This document shows, one piece after another, positions 36,554 to 45,716 of a stretch of 64,000 nt of DNA. Position 1 is the stretch's first letter. Every line of letters begins with the position of its first letter. The stretch lies in the NCBI RefSeq assembly GCF_015694405.1, contig NZ_JADQDB010000006.1:124001-188000 (forward strand). The letters are read 5' to 3'. Made by a program: the position numbers and the translations under genes. Source of the stretch: Pelagibacterium limicola. Lineage in GTDB: Bacteria; Pseudomonadota; Alphaproteobacteria; Rhizobiales; Devosiaceae. The notes under the pieces are model-generated. The model made no database searches and was not told where the DNA came from. It saw nothing but the letters and a program-made list of their open reading frames with translations.

Positions 36554-36987
36554 GGGCGTTCCAATCGAGTAAGGTCGAACTCGTAATAGGCCATGCCCTG
36601 CCCGCGCCCGCCAATCGCTTCATACAAAGCCTTGGCGGGTAGATTATCGTTTTCCGTGCCGACCCAAGCGTAATCGGCGCCTCGCACCCGCGCGGCCTCC
36701 AGCAGGGCGCGCGTTACTGCCTTGCCGATGCCGCGCCGCTGAGCCCGGTCGGCCACCCCGACTTCGTTGACAAAGAATTCACGCGGTTTATCGGGGTGAA
36801 AATAGTAAAGCCCAGAGGCCATCCCCACCACCGCGTCTCCCTCGAGAGCCAGAACGATCAGATAGTCTGGATGCTCGAGATAGGCCTTGGCCAAAGCCGG
36901 GTCTATGGGATTGTCGAACACATCGGTGTCCGCCCGCAGCAATAGGGCGATGTCGCCAGGTCCGAGAAGCTTGATCTCGATGGTCAA
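36550..36987 (-). CDS. GNAT family N-acetyltransferase
   Basis: The 145-residue protein has the acetyl-CoA site Q-R-R-G-I-G-K-A-V near 85-93 and the C-terminal A-L-Y-E-A-I-G-G strand-helix. Its N-terminal half resembles aminoglycoside 3-N-acetyltransferase I-like GNATs, but this is a loose group and the substrate is unknown. TTG 36987 has AGGGGGG close upstream. It lies just downstream of rlmN on the same strand. Confidence 0.85.
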   Translation of the reverse strand: MTIEIKLLGPGDIALLLRADTDVFDNPIDPALAKAYLEHPDYLIVLALEGDAVVGMASGLYYFHPDKPREFFVNEVGVADRAQRRGIGKAVTRALLEAARVRGADYAWVGTENDNLPAKALYEAIGGRGQGMAYYEFDLTRLERP

Positions 36988-37003
36988 TCGCCCCCCTTTG
37001 CCC

Positions 37004-38203
37004 TCACAGCATGAAGGCGTCGCGGTCTTTCTTCTTCAGGCGTTCGGTTTCCGACTTGAGCTGGCCGCAGGCCGCCAGAATATCGCGCCCGCGCGGGGTG
37101 CGCACGGGGGAAGCGTAGCCAGCGCGGTTGACGATATCGGCGAACGCCTCGATCCGGTCCCAATCCGAACACTGGTAATTGGACCCCGGCCAGGGGTTGA
37201 AGGGGATGAGATTGATCTTTGCCGGGATCTTGGCGAGCAAGCGCACAAGTTCCTTTGCGTCGGCGTCCGAATCGTTGATGTCCTTGAGCATCACGTATTC
37301 GAAGGTGATGCGGCGAGCATTGGAAACGCCCGGATAGGTGCGGCAAGCCTCGAGCAACTCTTCGAGCGGCCACTTTTTGTTGATCGGCACCAGGACGTCG
37401 CGCAGGTCGTTGCGCACCGCATGAAGCGAAATGGCCAGCATGACCCCGATCTCGCGCCCCGTAGGCTCGATGTGGGGCACGACCCCGGAGGTCGAGAGCG
37501 TGATCCGGCGTTTGGATAGCGACAGCCCGTCCCCGTCCGACGCGATGAGCAGCGCCTTCTTGACGTTCTCGTAATTGTAGAGCGGCTCGCCCATCCCCAT
37601 CATCACGATATTGGTGATAGCGCGCGTTTCGCCCGGCGGCACGAGCCCGTCGGTCGGGCGCACCCCGTCCGGGAAATCCCCCAGCCGTTCGCGGGCCATC
37701 ATCACCTGCGCTAGAATTTCCCCGGCGCTGAGGTTGCGGACGAGCTTTTGCGTCCCCGTGTGGCAGAACGAACAGGTGAGCGTGCAGCCAACCTGTGAGG
37801 AGACGCACAGCGTTCCACGGTCGCTTTCAGGAATATAAACCGTCTCGACCTCGACCGGAGGCATGTTGGGGTGCGCCGGATCGCGGAACCGGAAAAGCCA
37901 TTTGCGCGTCCCGTCGATCGAGATCTGTTCGGAAACGATCTCGGGGCGCCCGACTGTGAAGACTTGAGCCAATTCGGCCCGCAGGCCCTTGGCGATATTG
38001 GTCATGGCGCCGAAATCGGTGACGCCGTTGACATAGATCCAGTTCCAGAGCTGGCTCGCGCGCATCTTGGCGTCGCGCTCGGAAAGCCCGATCCCGGCCA
38101 ATTCACCGGCCATTTCGCGGCGCGAAAGCCCCACAAGGTCGACGGGCCCCGCCTTTATGGGGCGCGTCGCGGTGCCATGATCGATATTGAGCGCCAGACT
38201 CAT
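37004..38203 (-). CDS. rlmN: Dual-specificity rRNA/tRNA A2503/A37 methyltransferase
   Basis: The 399-residue radical-SAM enzyme makes 2-methyladenosine in 23S rRNA and some tRNAs. The cluster motif G-C-T-L-T-C-S-F-C (C near 139, 143, 146) and the resolving cysteine in I-L-A-A-C-G-Q near 374-380 are present, as is G-E-P-L near 205-208. Start and length agree with the family. It is transcribed alone. Confidence 0.96.
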   Translation of the reverse strand: MSLALNIDHGTATRPIKAGPVDLVGLSRREMAGELAGIGLSERDAKMRASQLWNWIYVNGVTDFGAMTNIAKGLRAELAQVFTVGRPEIVSEQISIDGTRKWLFRFRDPAHPNMPPVEVETVYIPESDRGTLCVSSQVGCTLTCSFCHTGTQKLVRNLSAGEILAQVMMARERLGDFPDGVRPTDGLVPPGETRAITNIVMMGMGEPLYNYENVKKALLIASDGDGLSLSKRRITLSTSGVVPHIEPTGREIGVMLAISLHAVRNDLRDVLVPINKKWPLEELLEACRTYPGVSNARRITFEYVMLKDINDSDADAKELVRLLAKIPAKINLIPFNPWPGSNYQCSDWDRIEAFADIVNRAGYASPVRTPRGRDILAACGQLKSETERLKKKDRDAFML

Positions 38204-38329
38204 GGGCGTCGGGTTTCCGTTTCGGATAGATGCAAGGGTAAAACATGGGCGGCGCCTGCCGCGCCGTCAATGGCGGCGCCCTTTAGCACATCCTTTGCCC
38301 CGGCGCAAAGCCGGGGCGGCGCGATGGCA

Positions 38330-38827
38330 TCAGGGACACCCGGAGTCGATCGAGCGCGACGCCGCGGTGGCGCCCGACAGCGAAAAGACCTGCCTGATCT
38401 TGATCCCGCGCTCCGAGGTTCCCTCAATGGTCATGGTCGAGCCGGCCCGGATGGCCTGGGCTGCGGCGCTCGATTGCCCCGGATCGGCGAGCCAGGCAGC
38501 GTCTCCACGCGTGAAAAGTGCAAAGCTCTGTCCCCCGATAGTGAGCGTAGCTGGAACGTCGGGCGCGAAATTATAGCCGGAGACGATGTTGATCTCGGTC
38601 CTCACCCCCTCGCTGGGCCGGTGGGTGAGATAGAAATAGGCGTCCGTATACCCATCAGGCTGCGGCTCGACCGAGGTCGGCTTGGAAAGCGCAAAGCAGA
38701 TACGCCCCGCATTCTCGGTCGTCGCATAGGCCGACCAGGCGTTATGATCGCCGAGAATCCGCACCGACTGACCGAAAGCCGGTGTTGCAAGCCCCAATAC
38801 GAATGCCAATGCGGCGAGACTTTTCAT
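38330..38827 (-). CDS. Invasion-associated locus B (IalB)-like secreted protein
   Basis: The 165-residue product has a signal peptide (K2, hydrophobic core, A-F-G-Q) and an IalB-like domain: W-S-A-Y near 31-34, R-I-C-F-A near 43-47, Y-F-Y-L-T near 65-69 and a cysteine at the end (S-G-C-P). A disulfide between the two cysteines is likely. The family is exported and common in Hyphomicrobiales, with unclear function outside Bartonella. It lies downstream of a paralogue. Confidence 0.85.
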   Translation of the reverse strand: MKSLAALAFVLGLATPAFGQSVRILGDHNAWSAYATTENAGRICFALSKPTSVEPQPDGYTDAYFYLTHRPSEGVRTEINIVSGYNFAPDVPATLTIGGQSFALFTRGDAAWLADPGQSSAAAQAIRAGSTMTIEGTSERGIKIRQVFSLSGATAASRSIDSGCP

Positions 38828-38927
38828 CCGCAAGTTTCAACTCCGTCGCGCGATCCTGCCGGGCTCGCCCCGGGCAGTGCCCGGAGCTTTGCCAAAATCG
38901 TGGCCTGGGTGCAATAAGAGCGTGCGC

Positions 38928-39464
38928 CTATTGCGGACATTCCTGCGCTGCGCGGTTGAGCGCAGCAGTGACGCCGCTGAGCGAATAGGTATGGACGGTA
39001 TTGTTTCCGGCTCCGGAGGTGATGCGCACCTGGAGGGAAGAGCCCGCTCGCATCGCCGCGACGAAGCCCGGCTCGTCCTCAACGCTTGCCAACCAGCCGG
39101 CCCGGCCTTCGGTGACCATGGGATAGGACCGCCCGTCCACTGAAGCCGAAGCGTTGGCATTGGTCTGGGAAATGGGGAAATCCACCAGAACCGCAACTTC
39201 ATTGCGGTTGGAAGGACGGATGGTGACCAGCACGAACGTCTTGCCGATATCCCCGTGATTGAGATTGGTGGGCTCGCGCGTCTGCGGATTGGACGCAATA
39301 TAGCAGATTTTTGCGCCCTGATCGGTGTCACTCCACGCCGTCCAGTTATTAAACGTACCAAGATTGGTAGCCCCGGAAGCAGTTCCGGCAGCCATGATTA
39401 CCCCTATTCCCGCCACAAGACCTGCGAGTGCGCGGCGCATCCGGCCCGAATATCGTGACGTCAT
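38928..39464 (-). CDS. IalB-like secreted protein, paralogue of the downstream gene
   Basis: The 178-residue product has a signal peptide (about 30 residues, ending A-S-G-A) and the same domain: W-T-A-W-S, K-I-C-Y-I-A, F-V-L-V-T and the terminal E-C-P-Q. ATG 39464 has AGGAAGGG 7 bases upstream, better than ATG 39482. The tandem copy at 38330 is clearly related though diverged, so a duplication is likely. Confidence 0.85.
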   Translation of the reverse strand: MTSRYSGRMRRALAGLVAGIGVIMAAGTASGATNLGTFNNWTAWSDTDQGAKICYIASNPQTREPTNLNHGDIGKTFVLVTIRPSNRNEVAVLVDFPISQTNANASASVDGRSYPMVTEGRAGWLASVEDEPGFVAAMRAGSSLQVRITSGAGNNTVHTYSLSGVTAALNRAAQECPQ

Positions 39465-39679
39465 CGCCAAACCCTTCCTCATATTTACTCAACGCGACTC
39501 AAAGCTCGGGCGCCATAATGCGTCCGGTATGGTTACCAAGGCGCAAAAATTGTCCGGCTTTTATGTCAAACCCGCCGGCAATCTAGTTGTGAATTTGGCC
39601 GGAATTTGGCCTTCTCCCCCACTGATCATCCAACCCTCTCTCTATTGCAAAGGCTTGCTTAACCGGGGCTGAACGGGAC

Positions 39680-40219
39680 TCAGGCCGCAAGAGGAAAATC
39701 CTGCTCGATGACATAAGGGCCGCCGCCCACCGAGTCGCGGCTCGAAAAAAGGACGAATTGATGGACCGTGAACCGCAGGGGGACGAAATGCCCCGCTTGC
39801 GCAATATGGGCAGCAAGATCCCCCGGCGGGGTATCGCGCAGCCGGGCCAGCGTAACATGGGGGACGAACTTGCGCCCGTCCGGCGGTAGACCGATGCGCT
39901 GGAGCGCGCGTTCATGCGCGCCCTGCAGCCGGGTAAGCGCCTCACTGGGCGCGACGCCCGCATAAAGCGCGCGCGGCTTGTTTCCTCCAAAAACGCCCAG
40001 GTGATCGACGCTCAACGCAAAAGGCTCAGCGGCGCCGAAACGCTCCAGCACGTCAACGACCTCATCGGCCGTCCGCCGGTCGATATCCCCGATATAGCGC
40101 AAGGTGATGTGATAGTTTTCCGGACTGATCCAACGCGCGCCCGCTAACCCGCCCCGCTTGAGCGAGAGCGCAAAACCCACATCCGATGGAATCTCAAGTC
40201 CGGTAAAGAGTCGCGGCAT
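39680..40219 (-). CDS. thpR: RNA 2',3'-cyclic phosphodiesterase (2H family)
   Basis: The 179-residue protein has the two H-x-T-x motifs of the 2H phosphoesterases: H-I-T-L near 37-40 and H-V-T-L near 125-128. It opens 2',3'-cyclic phosphates on RNA ends. Start and size fit ThpR/LigT. It is divergent from the BI-1 gene and alone. Confidence 0.94.
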   Translation of the reverse strand: MPRLFTGLEIPSDVGFALSLKRGGLAGARWISPENYHITLRYIGDIDRRTADEVVDVLERFGAAEPFALSVDHLGVFGGNKPRALYAGVAPSEALTRLQGAHERALQRIGLPPDGRKFVPHVTLARLRDTPPGDLAAHIAQAGHFVPLRFTVHQFVLFSSRDSVGGGPYVIEQDFPLAA

Positions 40220-40471
40220 TGTTCAGTCCCGGATGAAGCGCAAACATGTCGGTTGGGCCGTCGGGGCCCCGAATCAAAGACTAGCACATCGGAGAGGGCC
40301 GACGGGGCCAAACCGGCGACAGATTTTACCAGGCCCGACCGCGACCGGTTTTGCTTGTAATTCCAATAACCACTCTCCATATTGTCAACCAAATCGTACC
40401 ACCTGTTTCCCCATTGGGAAGGGAGGGTACGGCTGGATCGTCACAACGACTGACTGAGGATGGAACGACAC

Positions 40472-41197
40472 ATGGCACAATACGACCGTCAGACCGTCGC
40501 CGGGCGCGTAGGCACGGCCGCCGCCATCGACGAGGGTCTCCGCGCGCACATGCTGCGCGTCTACAACTACATGGGCATCGGCTTGGCCGTGACCGGTCTG
40601 GTTGCGTTTTTCACCGCGCAATGGGCCGTCTCGAGCCCCGCTGCGGCACAGATTATGTACGGCAGCCCGCTAGCCTGGGTAATCATGCTCTCCCCGCTCG
40701 CCTTCGTGCTGGTCTTGAGCTTCGGAATCCAGAAGCTTTCCTTCCCGGCTGCGCAAATGGTCTTCTGGGCTTTTGCCGCCGTGATGGGACTCTCGCTCTC
40801 CTCGATCTTCCTGGTCTATACCGGCGCTTCGATCGCAAAGGTGTTCTTCATCACCGCTGCAATGTTCGGCTCGATGAGCCTTTACGGCTACACGACCAAA
40901 CGTGACCTGACTGGCATGGGCTCGTTCCTGTTCATGGGGCTGATCGGGCTGATCATCGCCATGATCGTCAACATGTTCCTCCAGAGCTCGGCGCTCGAAT
41001 TCGCCATTTCGGCAATCGGCGTGCTGATCTTTGTGGGGCTGACGGCCTACGATACCCAGAAGATCAAGGAAGCCTATGCCGAAAATATCGGCCAGGAAGG
41101 CCTCGGCAAGCTCGCCATCATGGGCGCGCTAACGCTCTATTTGGACTTCATCAACATGTTCCTGATGCTTCTGCGTCTTTTCGGCAACCGCGAATAA
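40472..41197 (+). CDS. Bax inhibitor-1/YccA family membrane protein
   Basis: The 241-residue protein has seven hydrophobic segments and the family pattern M-L-R-V-Y-N-Y-M near 27-34, G-L-S-L-S-S-I near 109-115 and T-A-Y-D-T-Q-K near 194-200. Bacterial members affect calcium leak or FtsH activity; function here is unknown. ATG 40472 has GGATGGA upstream; ATG 40460 abuts it. A strong terminator follows. Confidence 0.93.
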   Translation: MAQYDRQTVAGRVGTAAAIDEGLRAHMLRVYNYMGIGLAVTGLVAFFTAQWAVSSPAAAQIMYGSPLAWVIMLSPLAFVLVLSFGIQKLSFPAAQMVFWAFAAVMGLSLSSIFLVYTGASIAKVFFITAAMFGSMSLYGYTTKRDLTGMGSFLFMGLIGLIIAMIVNMFLQSSALEFAISAIGVLIFVGLTAYDTQKIKEAYAENIGQEGLGKLAIMGALTLYLDFINMFLMLLRLFGNRE

Positions 41198-41224
41198 CCG
41201 GTTTCCGCCTCGCAGAGAGGAACG

Positions 41225-41252
41225 GGCCGCGGATCGCCTCCGCGGCCTTTTT
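41225..41252 (+). terminator. Intrinsic terminator of the BI-1 gene
   Basis: GGCCGCGGA (41225-41233) and TCCGCGGCC (41239-41247) form a 9-bp stem with a TCGCC loop, followed by TTTTT. Confidence 0.92.
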
Positions 41253-41272
41253 GTTTCCAGGTCTCTGCTGCT

Positions 41273-41674
41273 TCAGCGCACGATGTAGAGATCGGGATCG
41301 AGGACGCGCAACACCGCACCCAGATCCTGCCCGCGCTTGAGTACGCGCCCCTCAGTCGTCATGACAAGGAATTGCCCCTGCCGCCGGGCGAGTTTGGGAT
41401 TTTTTTCGATAACGAAAAGCGGGCGTTCGGAGGTGCGCTTATAGATCGAGAACAGCGCGCGCTCCCGTCCCATGTCGAGGGCATAATCACGCCACTCGCC
41501 GCTTGCGACCTTTTTGCCGTAGACATTTAGGATAAGGCCCAACTCATGCCGGTCGAAGCTGACGATCGGCACGGCACGCTGCGTGGTCGCAGCAGGAGCG
41601 TGAAAGGGGATGGGCCCGGCCCGGTCCAGGCTATCGCTCACGCGAGCGGCCCTCATCTTTTTGAATCGAAACAC
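41273..41674 (-). CDS. DUF2794 domain protein
   Basis: The 133-residue product has the DUF2794 core: S-F-D-R-H-E-L-G-L-I-L-N-x-Y-G near 39-53, G-E-W-R-D-Y-A-L-D-M near 59-68 and Y-K-R-T-S-E-R-P-L-F-V-I-E-K-N-P-K near 78-94. The family is typical of alphaproteobacteria and its function is unknown. GTG 41674 and ATG 41656 are both possible starts; neither has a good ribosome site. Confidence 0.9.
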   Translation of the reverse strand: MFRFKKMRAARVSDSLDRAGPIPFHAPAATTQRAVPIVSFDRHELGLILNVYGKKVASGEWRDYALDMGRERALFSIYKRTSERPLFVIEKNPKLARRQGQFLVMTTEGRVLKRGQDLGAVLRVLDPDLYIVR

Positions 41675-41726
41675 GCATTAGGCCAATGATTGTCCTAATC
41701 GCGTCGGCTGGCAAGCGCAAACTCTC
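41675..41726. other. Upstream end of the 41675-42053 gene-free stretch
   Basis: Short spacer between the DUF2794 start and the structured region that follows. I see no clear promoter; the rest of the 379-base gap is covered by the ncRNA candidate. Confidence 0.5.
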
Positions 41727-42043
41727 CCACTGGAGGTGGCGATCTCACAGACCGGGATCGCAAACATTCCGCCAAATGAACCGATTTCGGACACATTCCA
41801 TCCCCTATCGCGCCGCAATGGCCTTTTAGCCTCTTTTTATTGCCTCCAGTGGCTGGCCGCCAGGATCACCGAGCCCCCAAACCTTGGTCCCGGTCGGCCA
41901 GCCGCCCTTCCCCGGTTTTCCCTTAATCCGGAAAGCCGGGGACATGGCGGATCACCCAAGGCAGGCTGGGCCCGCTTAGGATTTGCCTTTTCGATCTCCA
42001 AGTCATTTGCCCTCACCCGCTTTCGGGTCGAGGGTCTTCTTTT
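41727..42043 (+). ncRNA. Candidate structured non-coding RNA
   Basis: The 379-base gap between DUF2794 and DUF1223 holds four strong stems in a row on the plus strand. P1: CCACTGGAGG (41727-41736) with CCTCCAGTGG (41843-41852), enclosing about 106 bases. P2: GGCTGGCCG (41851-41859) with CGGCCAGCC (41895-41903). P3: an 11-bp stem with one wobble (41910-41920 with 41931-41941) and 10-base loop. P4: CCCTCACCCG (42010-42019) with CGGGT-c-GAGGG (42024-42034), followed by TCTTCTTTT, a terminator-like end. I found no match to tmRNA, 6S, RNase P or SRP RNA. The 5' end and expression are unknown. Confidence 0.4.
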
Positions 42044-42053
42044 GCCAATGGGC

Positions 42054-42791
42054 TCAGCGGGTGATCTGGGCCGCGCCCAGCACGCGTCCGGGCAAATCGC
42101 CTCTTTTTTCCTGCACGATGACGGCCATTCCATCATTGTGACCCATCGCGGCCTCGAGAGGAATGGCGATCTCGGCCCCGATCTGGGCGTTCCACATACC
42201 AATTGCCTGCCGGCCGGTGACGATGTGCGTATAACGCAGAACCTTGCCCGAATTTTCGCCCCGCGCGACCGAGACGTCCGCGCCCTCGCGCCACGTGACC
42301 AGCCAGACGATAGCCTGCGGCAATCCGGCGACCGCTGGCACCGAGAGATGTGCGGTATCGTCGGGACCGATGGAAACCGATGGTGCGAGCGCCAGTGCTT
42401 CTTGAGCCAGTGCGCCTTCGACCTTGTCGGTGTGGCTGCCGACCACGCCATGCGCGCCGTTGATCACCATTTGCGGCGTATAAACGCGATTCTTGCCCCA
42501 GCTCGCCGCATAGGCCTTTTGCAGTTCGGTATGGGCTGGCAGGGCAAAGGTATCCTCCCAGCCGATATAATCCCAGTAGTCGATATGATAGGCGAGCGCG
42601 ACGACACCTTCACGCGCGCCAAGCTCGGCGAGGAAGGCATCGGCGGGCGGGCACTGCGAACAGCCCTGGCTTGTGAAGAGCTCGACGACGGCGACAGTCT
42701 CGCTGCGCACCTCATAACCCGAGGCACGCCCTGTTCCGGCAAGGAGGACGAGACCGACAACAAGCGGGAAATAGGTGGCGAGGCGGATCAT
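42054..42791 (-). CDS. DUF1223 secreted thioredoxin-like protein
   Basis: The 245-residue product has a signal peptide (M-I-R start, core to G-R-A-S-G) and a thioredoxin-like domain with F-T-S-Q-G-C-S-Q-C-P-P-A-D near 38-50, giving a C-S-Q-C site, and Y-D-Y-x-W-type H-I-D-Y-W-D-Y-I-G-W near 68-77. DUF1223 proteins are exported and of unknown role; a redox function is suggested by the motif. ATG 42791 places the signal peptide at the N-terminus; TTG 42833 would precede it with 14 residues. Confidence 0.9.
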   Translation of the reverse strand: MIRLATYFPLVVGLVLLAGTGRASGYEVRSETVAVVELFTSQGCSQCPPADAFLAELGAREGVVALAYHIDYWDYIGWEDTFALPAHTELQKAYAASWGKNRVYTPQMVINGAHGVVGSHTDKVEGALAQEALALAPSVSIGPDDTAHLSVPAVAGLPQAIVWLVTWREGADVSVARGENSGKVLRYTHIVTGRQAIGMWNAQIGAEIAIPLEAAMGHNDGMAVIVQEKRGDLPGRVLGAAQITR

Positions 42792-42847
42792 GAAAACCGG
42801 TTGTATGCGTTTGGTCGCCTCCCCGCCAGTCAATTCAAGGTGAAAGA

Positions 42848-44269
42848 TTATCGGCCATATGCGGAACGTAGCGCGGCAATATCCTCGAGCGCCGCAGCAA
42901 AAGCGCTCCAGTCGTCATCTGTTGCGATCGGTGCCCAGATCGCCTCCATCTCTTCGATCAGCATTGTTATCGGGCTCTCGCTCTCGAAATAGGCGTGGTC
43001 GCGCGCGCCGGGGCGGGGCGCGTACGCGCCGATCATTTCGCGCGCGGAGGCAAACGCGTCGTCGCGATAGAGCGCGCCAAGCGGCCCCGCCAAAGCCTGA
43101 TCTTTTGCCGATACGCCGCCGCGCCAATCGAAAAAGACCTGCTCGTAGGGCGCATTGGTGGCGGCCAGGAAAGCGTAGAATGCCGAAATGAACGCGAGAT
43201 CGGCTTCACTTCCCCGCGATTGGAGCCCCAGCCTTTCAAGAACAGCATCCGCCAGCGCTGCCTGGAACATTGGCCAGAACCGGTTGAGTTCTGGTTCGAG
43301 CTTTTCGGCGCTGGAAAGAGGAACAAGGCATTCGGCAAGCCGGGTGAGGTTCCATGCCAGCACATCGGGCTGCCGCCCGAAAGCGAAAAGGCCGGTTTCG
43401 TCGAAATAGGCCGCGACGAACCCCGGATCGTATCGCGGCAGGAACCGCCACGGACCATAATCGAAACTTTCGCCCGTCACGTTGATGTTGTCGGTGTTGA
43501 GCACCCCATGCACGAACCCCGCCGCGATCCACTGCGCCCCTACCCGGGCGACATTTTCCGCCACTGCGCCCAGAAGCGCGGGCACCTGCTTTTCGCCGGG
43601 CAGATCCACAAGGTGTGGGTAGTAATGAGTGATCACGTGATCGGCTAGCTTTTGCAGATTGGCCCGGTCCTCGAAATAGGCCAACCGCTGGAAGGTGCCG
43701 ATCCGGATGTGGGAATGTGAAAGCCGCACGAGCACCGAAGACCGCGTCGGGGAGGGCTCGTCGTTGCGGAACAGGCTCTCGCCGGTCTCGATGAGCGAGA
43801 AGCTTTTGCAGGTTTCGACCCCGAGCGCTTCGAGCATTTCGGTCGCCAGCACCTCGCGCACCCCGCCCTTGAGTGTCAGCCGGCCGTCCCCGCCGCGCGA
43901 CCAGGGCGTCGTGCCCGTCCCCTTGGTGCCAAAATCGCGCAGCGCCCCATCTACAAGGTCGTGCCCCTGCGCGAACAGAAATCCGCGCCCGTCGCCCAAT
44001 TGCGGGTTATAGCTCCGGAACTGATGCCCGTGGTAACGCAGCGCCAACGGGTGCTCCAGACTGCCGGGAAGCTGTGTGAACCGCCCGAAATGAGAAAGCC
44101 ATTCCTCCGCATTCAACCCGCCCAGCCCCATACGTTCGGCCCAGCGCTGATTGCGATAGCGCAGTATGGTCCGGGGGAACGTGGCCGCCTCGACGGCATC
44201 GTAAAAATCGGGACCCAGCCGCTCATGCACCCGCGCAGGTTTCCAGTGTGGAGACGGTGGTGGAGTCAT
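42848..44269 (-). CDS. selO: Protein adenylyltransferase SelO (YdiU/UPF0061)
   Basis: The 473-residue pseudokinase-fold enzyme AMPylates proteins in redox stress. Seen: R-Y-H-G-H-Q-F near 77-83, G-D-G-R-G near 91-95, K-G-x-G-x-T-P-W-S-R-G-G-D-G-R near 111-125, and H-G-V-L-N-T-D-N near 255-262 as the metal/catalytic loop. Bacterial SelO lacks the C-terminal selenocysteine, as here. ATG 44269 begins the conserved region. It lies downstream of the anti-sigma gene. Confidence 0.95.
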   Translation of the reverse strand: MTPPPSPHWKPARVHERLGPDFYDAVEAATFPRTILRYRNQRWAERMGLGGLNAEEWLSHFGRFTQLPGSLEHPLALRYHGHQFRSYNPQLGDGRGFLFAQGHDLVDGALRDFGTKGTGTTPWSRGGDGRLTLKGGVREVLATEMLEALGVETCKSFSLIETGESLFRNDEPSPTRSSVLVRLSHSHIRIGTFQRLAYFEDRANLQKLADHVITHYYPHLVDLPGEKQVPALLGAVAENVARVGAQWIAAGFVHGVLNTDNINVTGESFDYGPWRFLPRYDPGFVAAYFDETGLFAFGRQPDVLAWNLTRLAECLVPLSSAEKLEPELNRFWPMFQAALADAVLERLGLQSRGSEADLAFISAFYAFLAATNAPYEQVFFDWRGGVSAKDQALAGPLGALYRDDAFASAREMIGAYAPRPGARDHAYFESESPITMLIEEMEAIWAPIATDDDWSAFAAALEDIAALRSAYGR

Positions 44270-44339
44270 ATCTGCCGGGAACCTCGGATTGCTCTTTAGC
44301 TGCAACGGAACCTGACAAGCCCGGTTCCCCGCCCAAAGC

Positions 44340-45119
44340 TCAGCTTTCTTGAAAATGCCGGTAGATGGCGCGGGAAACCGCTTCAAGCGCGGGGCGGTCG
44401 AAAAAGGCGGAAATGGCATAGGCAATCGGCCCGTCCACCCAGCGCATGGTGTTGACCCCATCCCCTTGCGAGAACTGGAAGGCCGTGTCGCGAGCGCCCG
44501 GATTGCGCGCGATGAGAATCGTCATGCGATCCCCTTGCGCATTTTCATACATCAACATCGCCCCCGGCGCGCCGCCAACCGGCAGCAGCCGCCCCCCCAC
44601 CAGCGCAAACCCCAAACCATCGAGTTCGGGTGCAGTAAAGGTTTTTTCTATCCGGTTGCCCAGCCATCCAACCAGATGGTCGTGCTCGTCCGCCCCTACC
44701 TCCACCGGGTGCCGTACTTCACGCACATAGGTCAGGAACACTTCGCGTGCAGTCTGGGCGAGCCAGGCGTCCGAAGCCCGGTCGGCGGCGGCCGGTGGCG
44801 GATCGAGGTTCGCGCGCAGGAAGTAATCTCCGCCCCCCCCTGCGAAAAAAGCAATCGCGATCCCCGCCGCATAGGCGATAGCGGTCGAGCGGAGCCTTGC
44901 GTGCCGTCGCTTTTGCGGAAGATCGGCGTTTCCGCCCGTCGCATAGGGCGCAAAAAGCGCGCGTAGCGCGGCGTCGCGGGACCGCCAGCCCGCCAACTTT
45001 TGGGCAAGCGCAGGATCTGCAGCAAGCGCGGCCTCCACCGCGGTCGCGCGCGCAGGATCGAGCGCACCGTCGAGATAGGCGGAAAGTTCCTCCTCGCCGA
45101 TGTCATGCCTTTCGCTCAT
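44340..45119 (-). CDS. Anti-sigma factor, single-pass membrane protein
   Basis: The 259-residue product has a short cytoplasmic helical N-terminal domain (E-E-L-S-A-Y-L-D-G-A-L-D near 10-21), one membrane helix (about 80-97) and a large extracytoplasmic domain with V-G-G-R-L-L-P-V near 179-186. The zinc-finger H-x3-C-x2-C of many anti-sigma factors is absent; H5 has no cysteine partner. Its ATG overlaps the ECF sigma stop as ATGA, so it is the partner of that factor. Confidence 0.88.
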   Translation of the reverse strand: MSERHDIGEEELSAYLDGALDPARATAVEAALAADPALAQKLAGWRSRDAALRALFAPYATGGNADLPQKRRHARLRSTAIAYAAGIAIAFFAGGGGDYFLRANLDPPPAAADRASDAWLAQTAREVFLTYVREVRHPVEVGADEHDHLVGWLGNRIEKTFTAPELDGLGFALVGGRLLPVGGAPGAMLMYENAQGDRMTILIARNPGARDTAFQFSQGDGVNTMRWVDGPIAYAISAFFDRPALEAVSRAIYRHFQES

Positions 45120-45619
45120 GGCCGCTTTTCACCCCTGTTGAGATAAACCACCGCTTCGTCCTGCAAGAGCCCTGAAAGCTGGGTGCGGGCCCGCGACAAC
45201 CGCGACATCACCGTGCCCACCGGCACCCCTGCGATCTGGGCAACCTCCGCATAGGAACACCCCTCGAGCACCACCAGCATCAGCACCGCCCGCATCTCGG
45301 GATTGAGCGTTGCAAGCGCCGTGTTGAGCCGCGAGCGCAGCAGCGGGTCGGGATTGGCAAGAGGCGCCGCGACATGGTCTGCCTCGCCGATGGCTTCGAG
45401 GCCCGGACCGCGCGCATTGGCGCGCAGGCCGTTGCGGTAGAGATTGGTCATGATCGTATAAAGCCAGGCGCGCAGGTTCTCTCTCCGCCAGCCCGGCGCG
45501 GCTTCGAGCGCGCGCAGGACCGTCGCCTGCAAGAGATCCTCGGCATCGGCCCTTGCCCCGGCCAGACCATAGGCATAGCGCCGCAAGGCCGGCAGATGGG
45601 CAATCAGCGCCTCGCGCAT
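45116..45619 (-). CDS. ECF RNA polymerase sigma factor
   Basis: The 167-residue ECF factor has region 2 (A-R-A-D-A-E-D-L-L-Q-A-T near 24-35, then A-W-L-Y-T-I-M-T-N near 56-64) and region 4 with the helix-turn-helix G-C-S-Y-A-E-V-A-Q-I-A-G-V-P-V-G-T-V near 122-139. ATG 45619 has GGGAA 5 bases upstream; upstream frame is not sigma-like. It overlaps the anti-sigma gene by 4 bases and lies 97 bases after the secreted-protein gene. Confidence 0.93.
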   Translation of the reverse strand: MREALIAHLPALRRYAYGLAGARADAEDLLQATVLRALEAAPGWRRENLRAWLYTIMTNLYRNGLRANARGPGLEAIGEADHVAAPLANPDPLLRSRLNTALATLNPEMRAVLMLVVLEGCSYAEVAQIAGVPVGTVMSRLSRARTQLSGLLQDEAVVYLNRGEKRP

Positions 45620-45716
45620 TTCGGTTCCCAATTGAAACGCTTCGGCAAATCGAAGCACAGCATAGCAAACCCCGGGCGGCCAGGAAATTTCCCATGCCTC
45701 CCAGACAAACCCCTCC

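Noticed and set aside
41727-42043. tmRNA, 6S RNA, RNase P RNA or SRP RNA
   Set aside because: The hallmark sequences of these RNAs were looked for and not seen; the stem pattern also differs.
41736-42992. Plus-strand frame of 418 codons starting in the structured intergenic region
   Set aside because: Its main part is antisense to DUF1223, and the start overlaps strong RNA stems; no family features.
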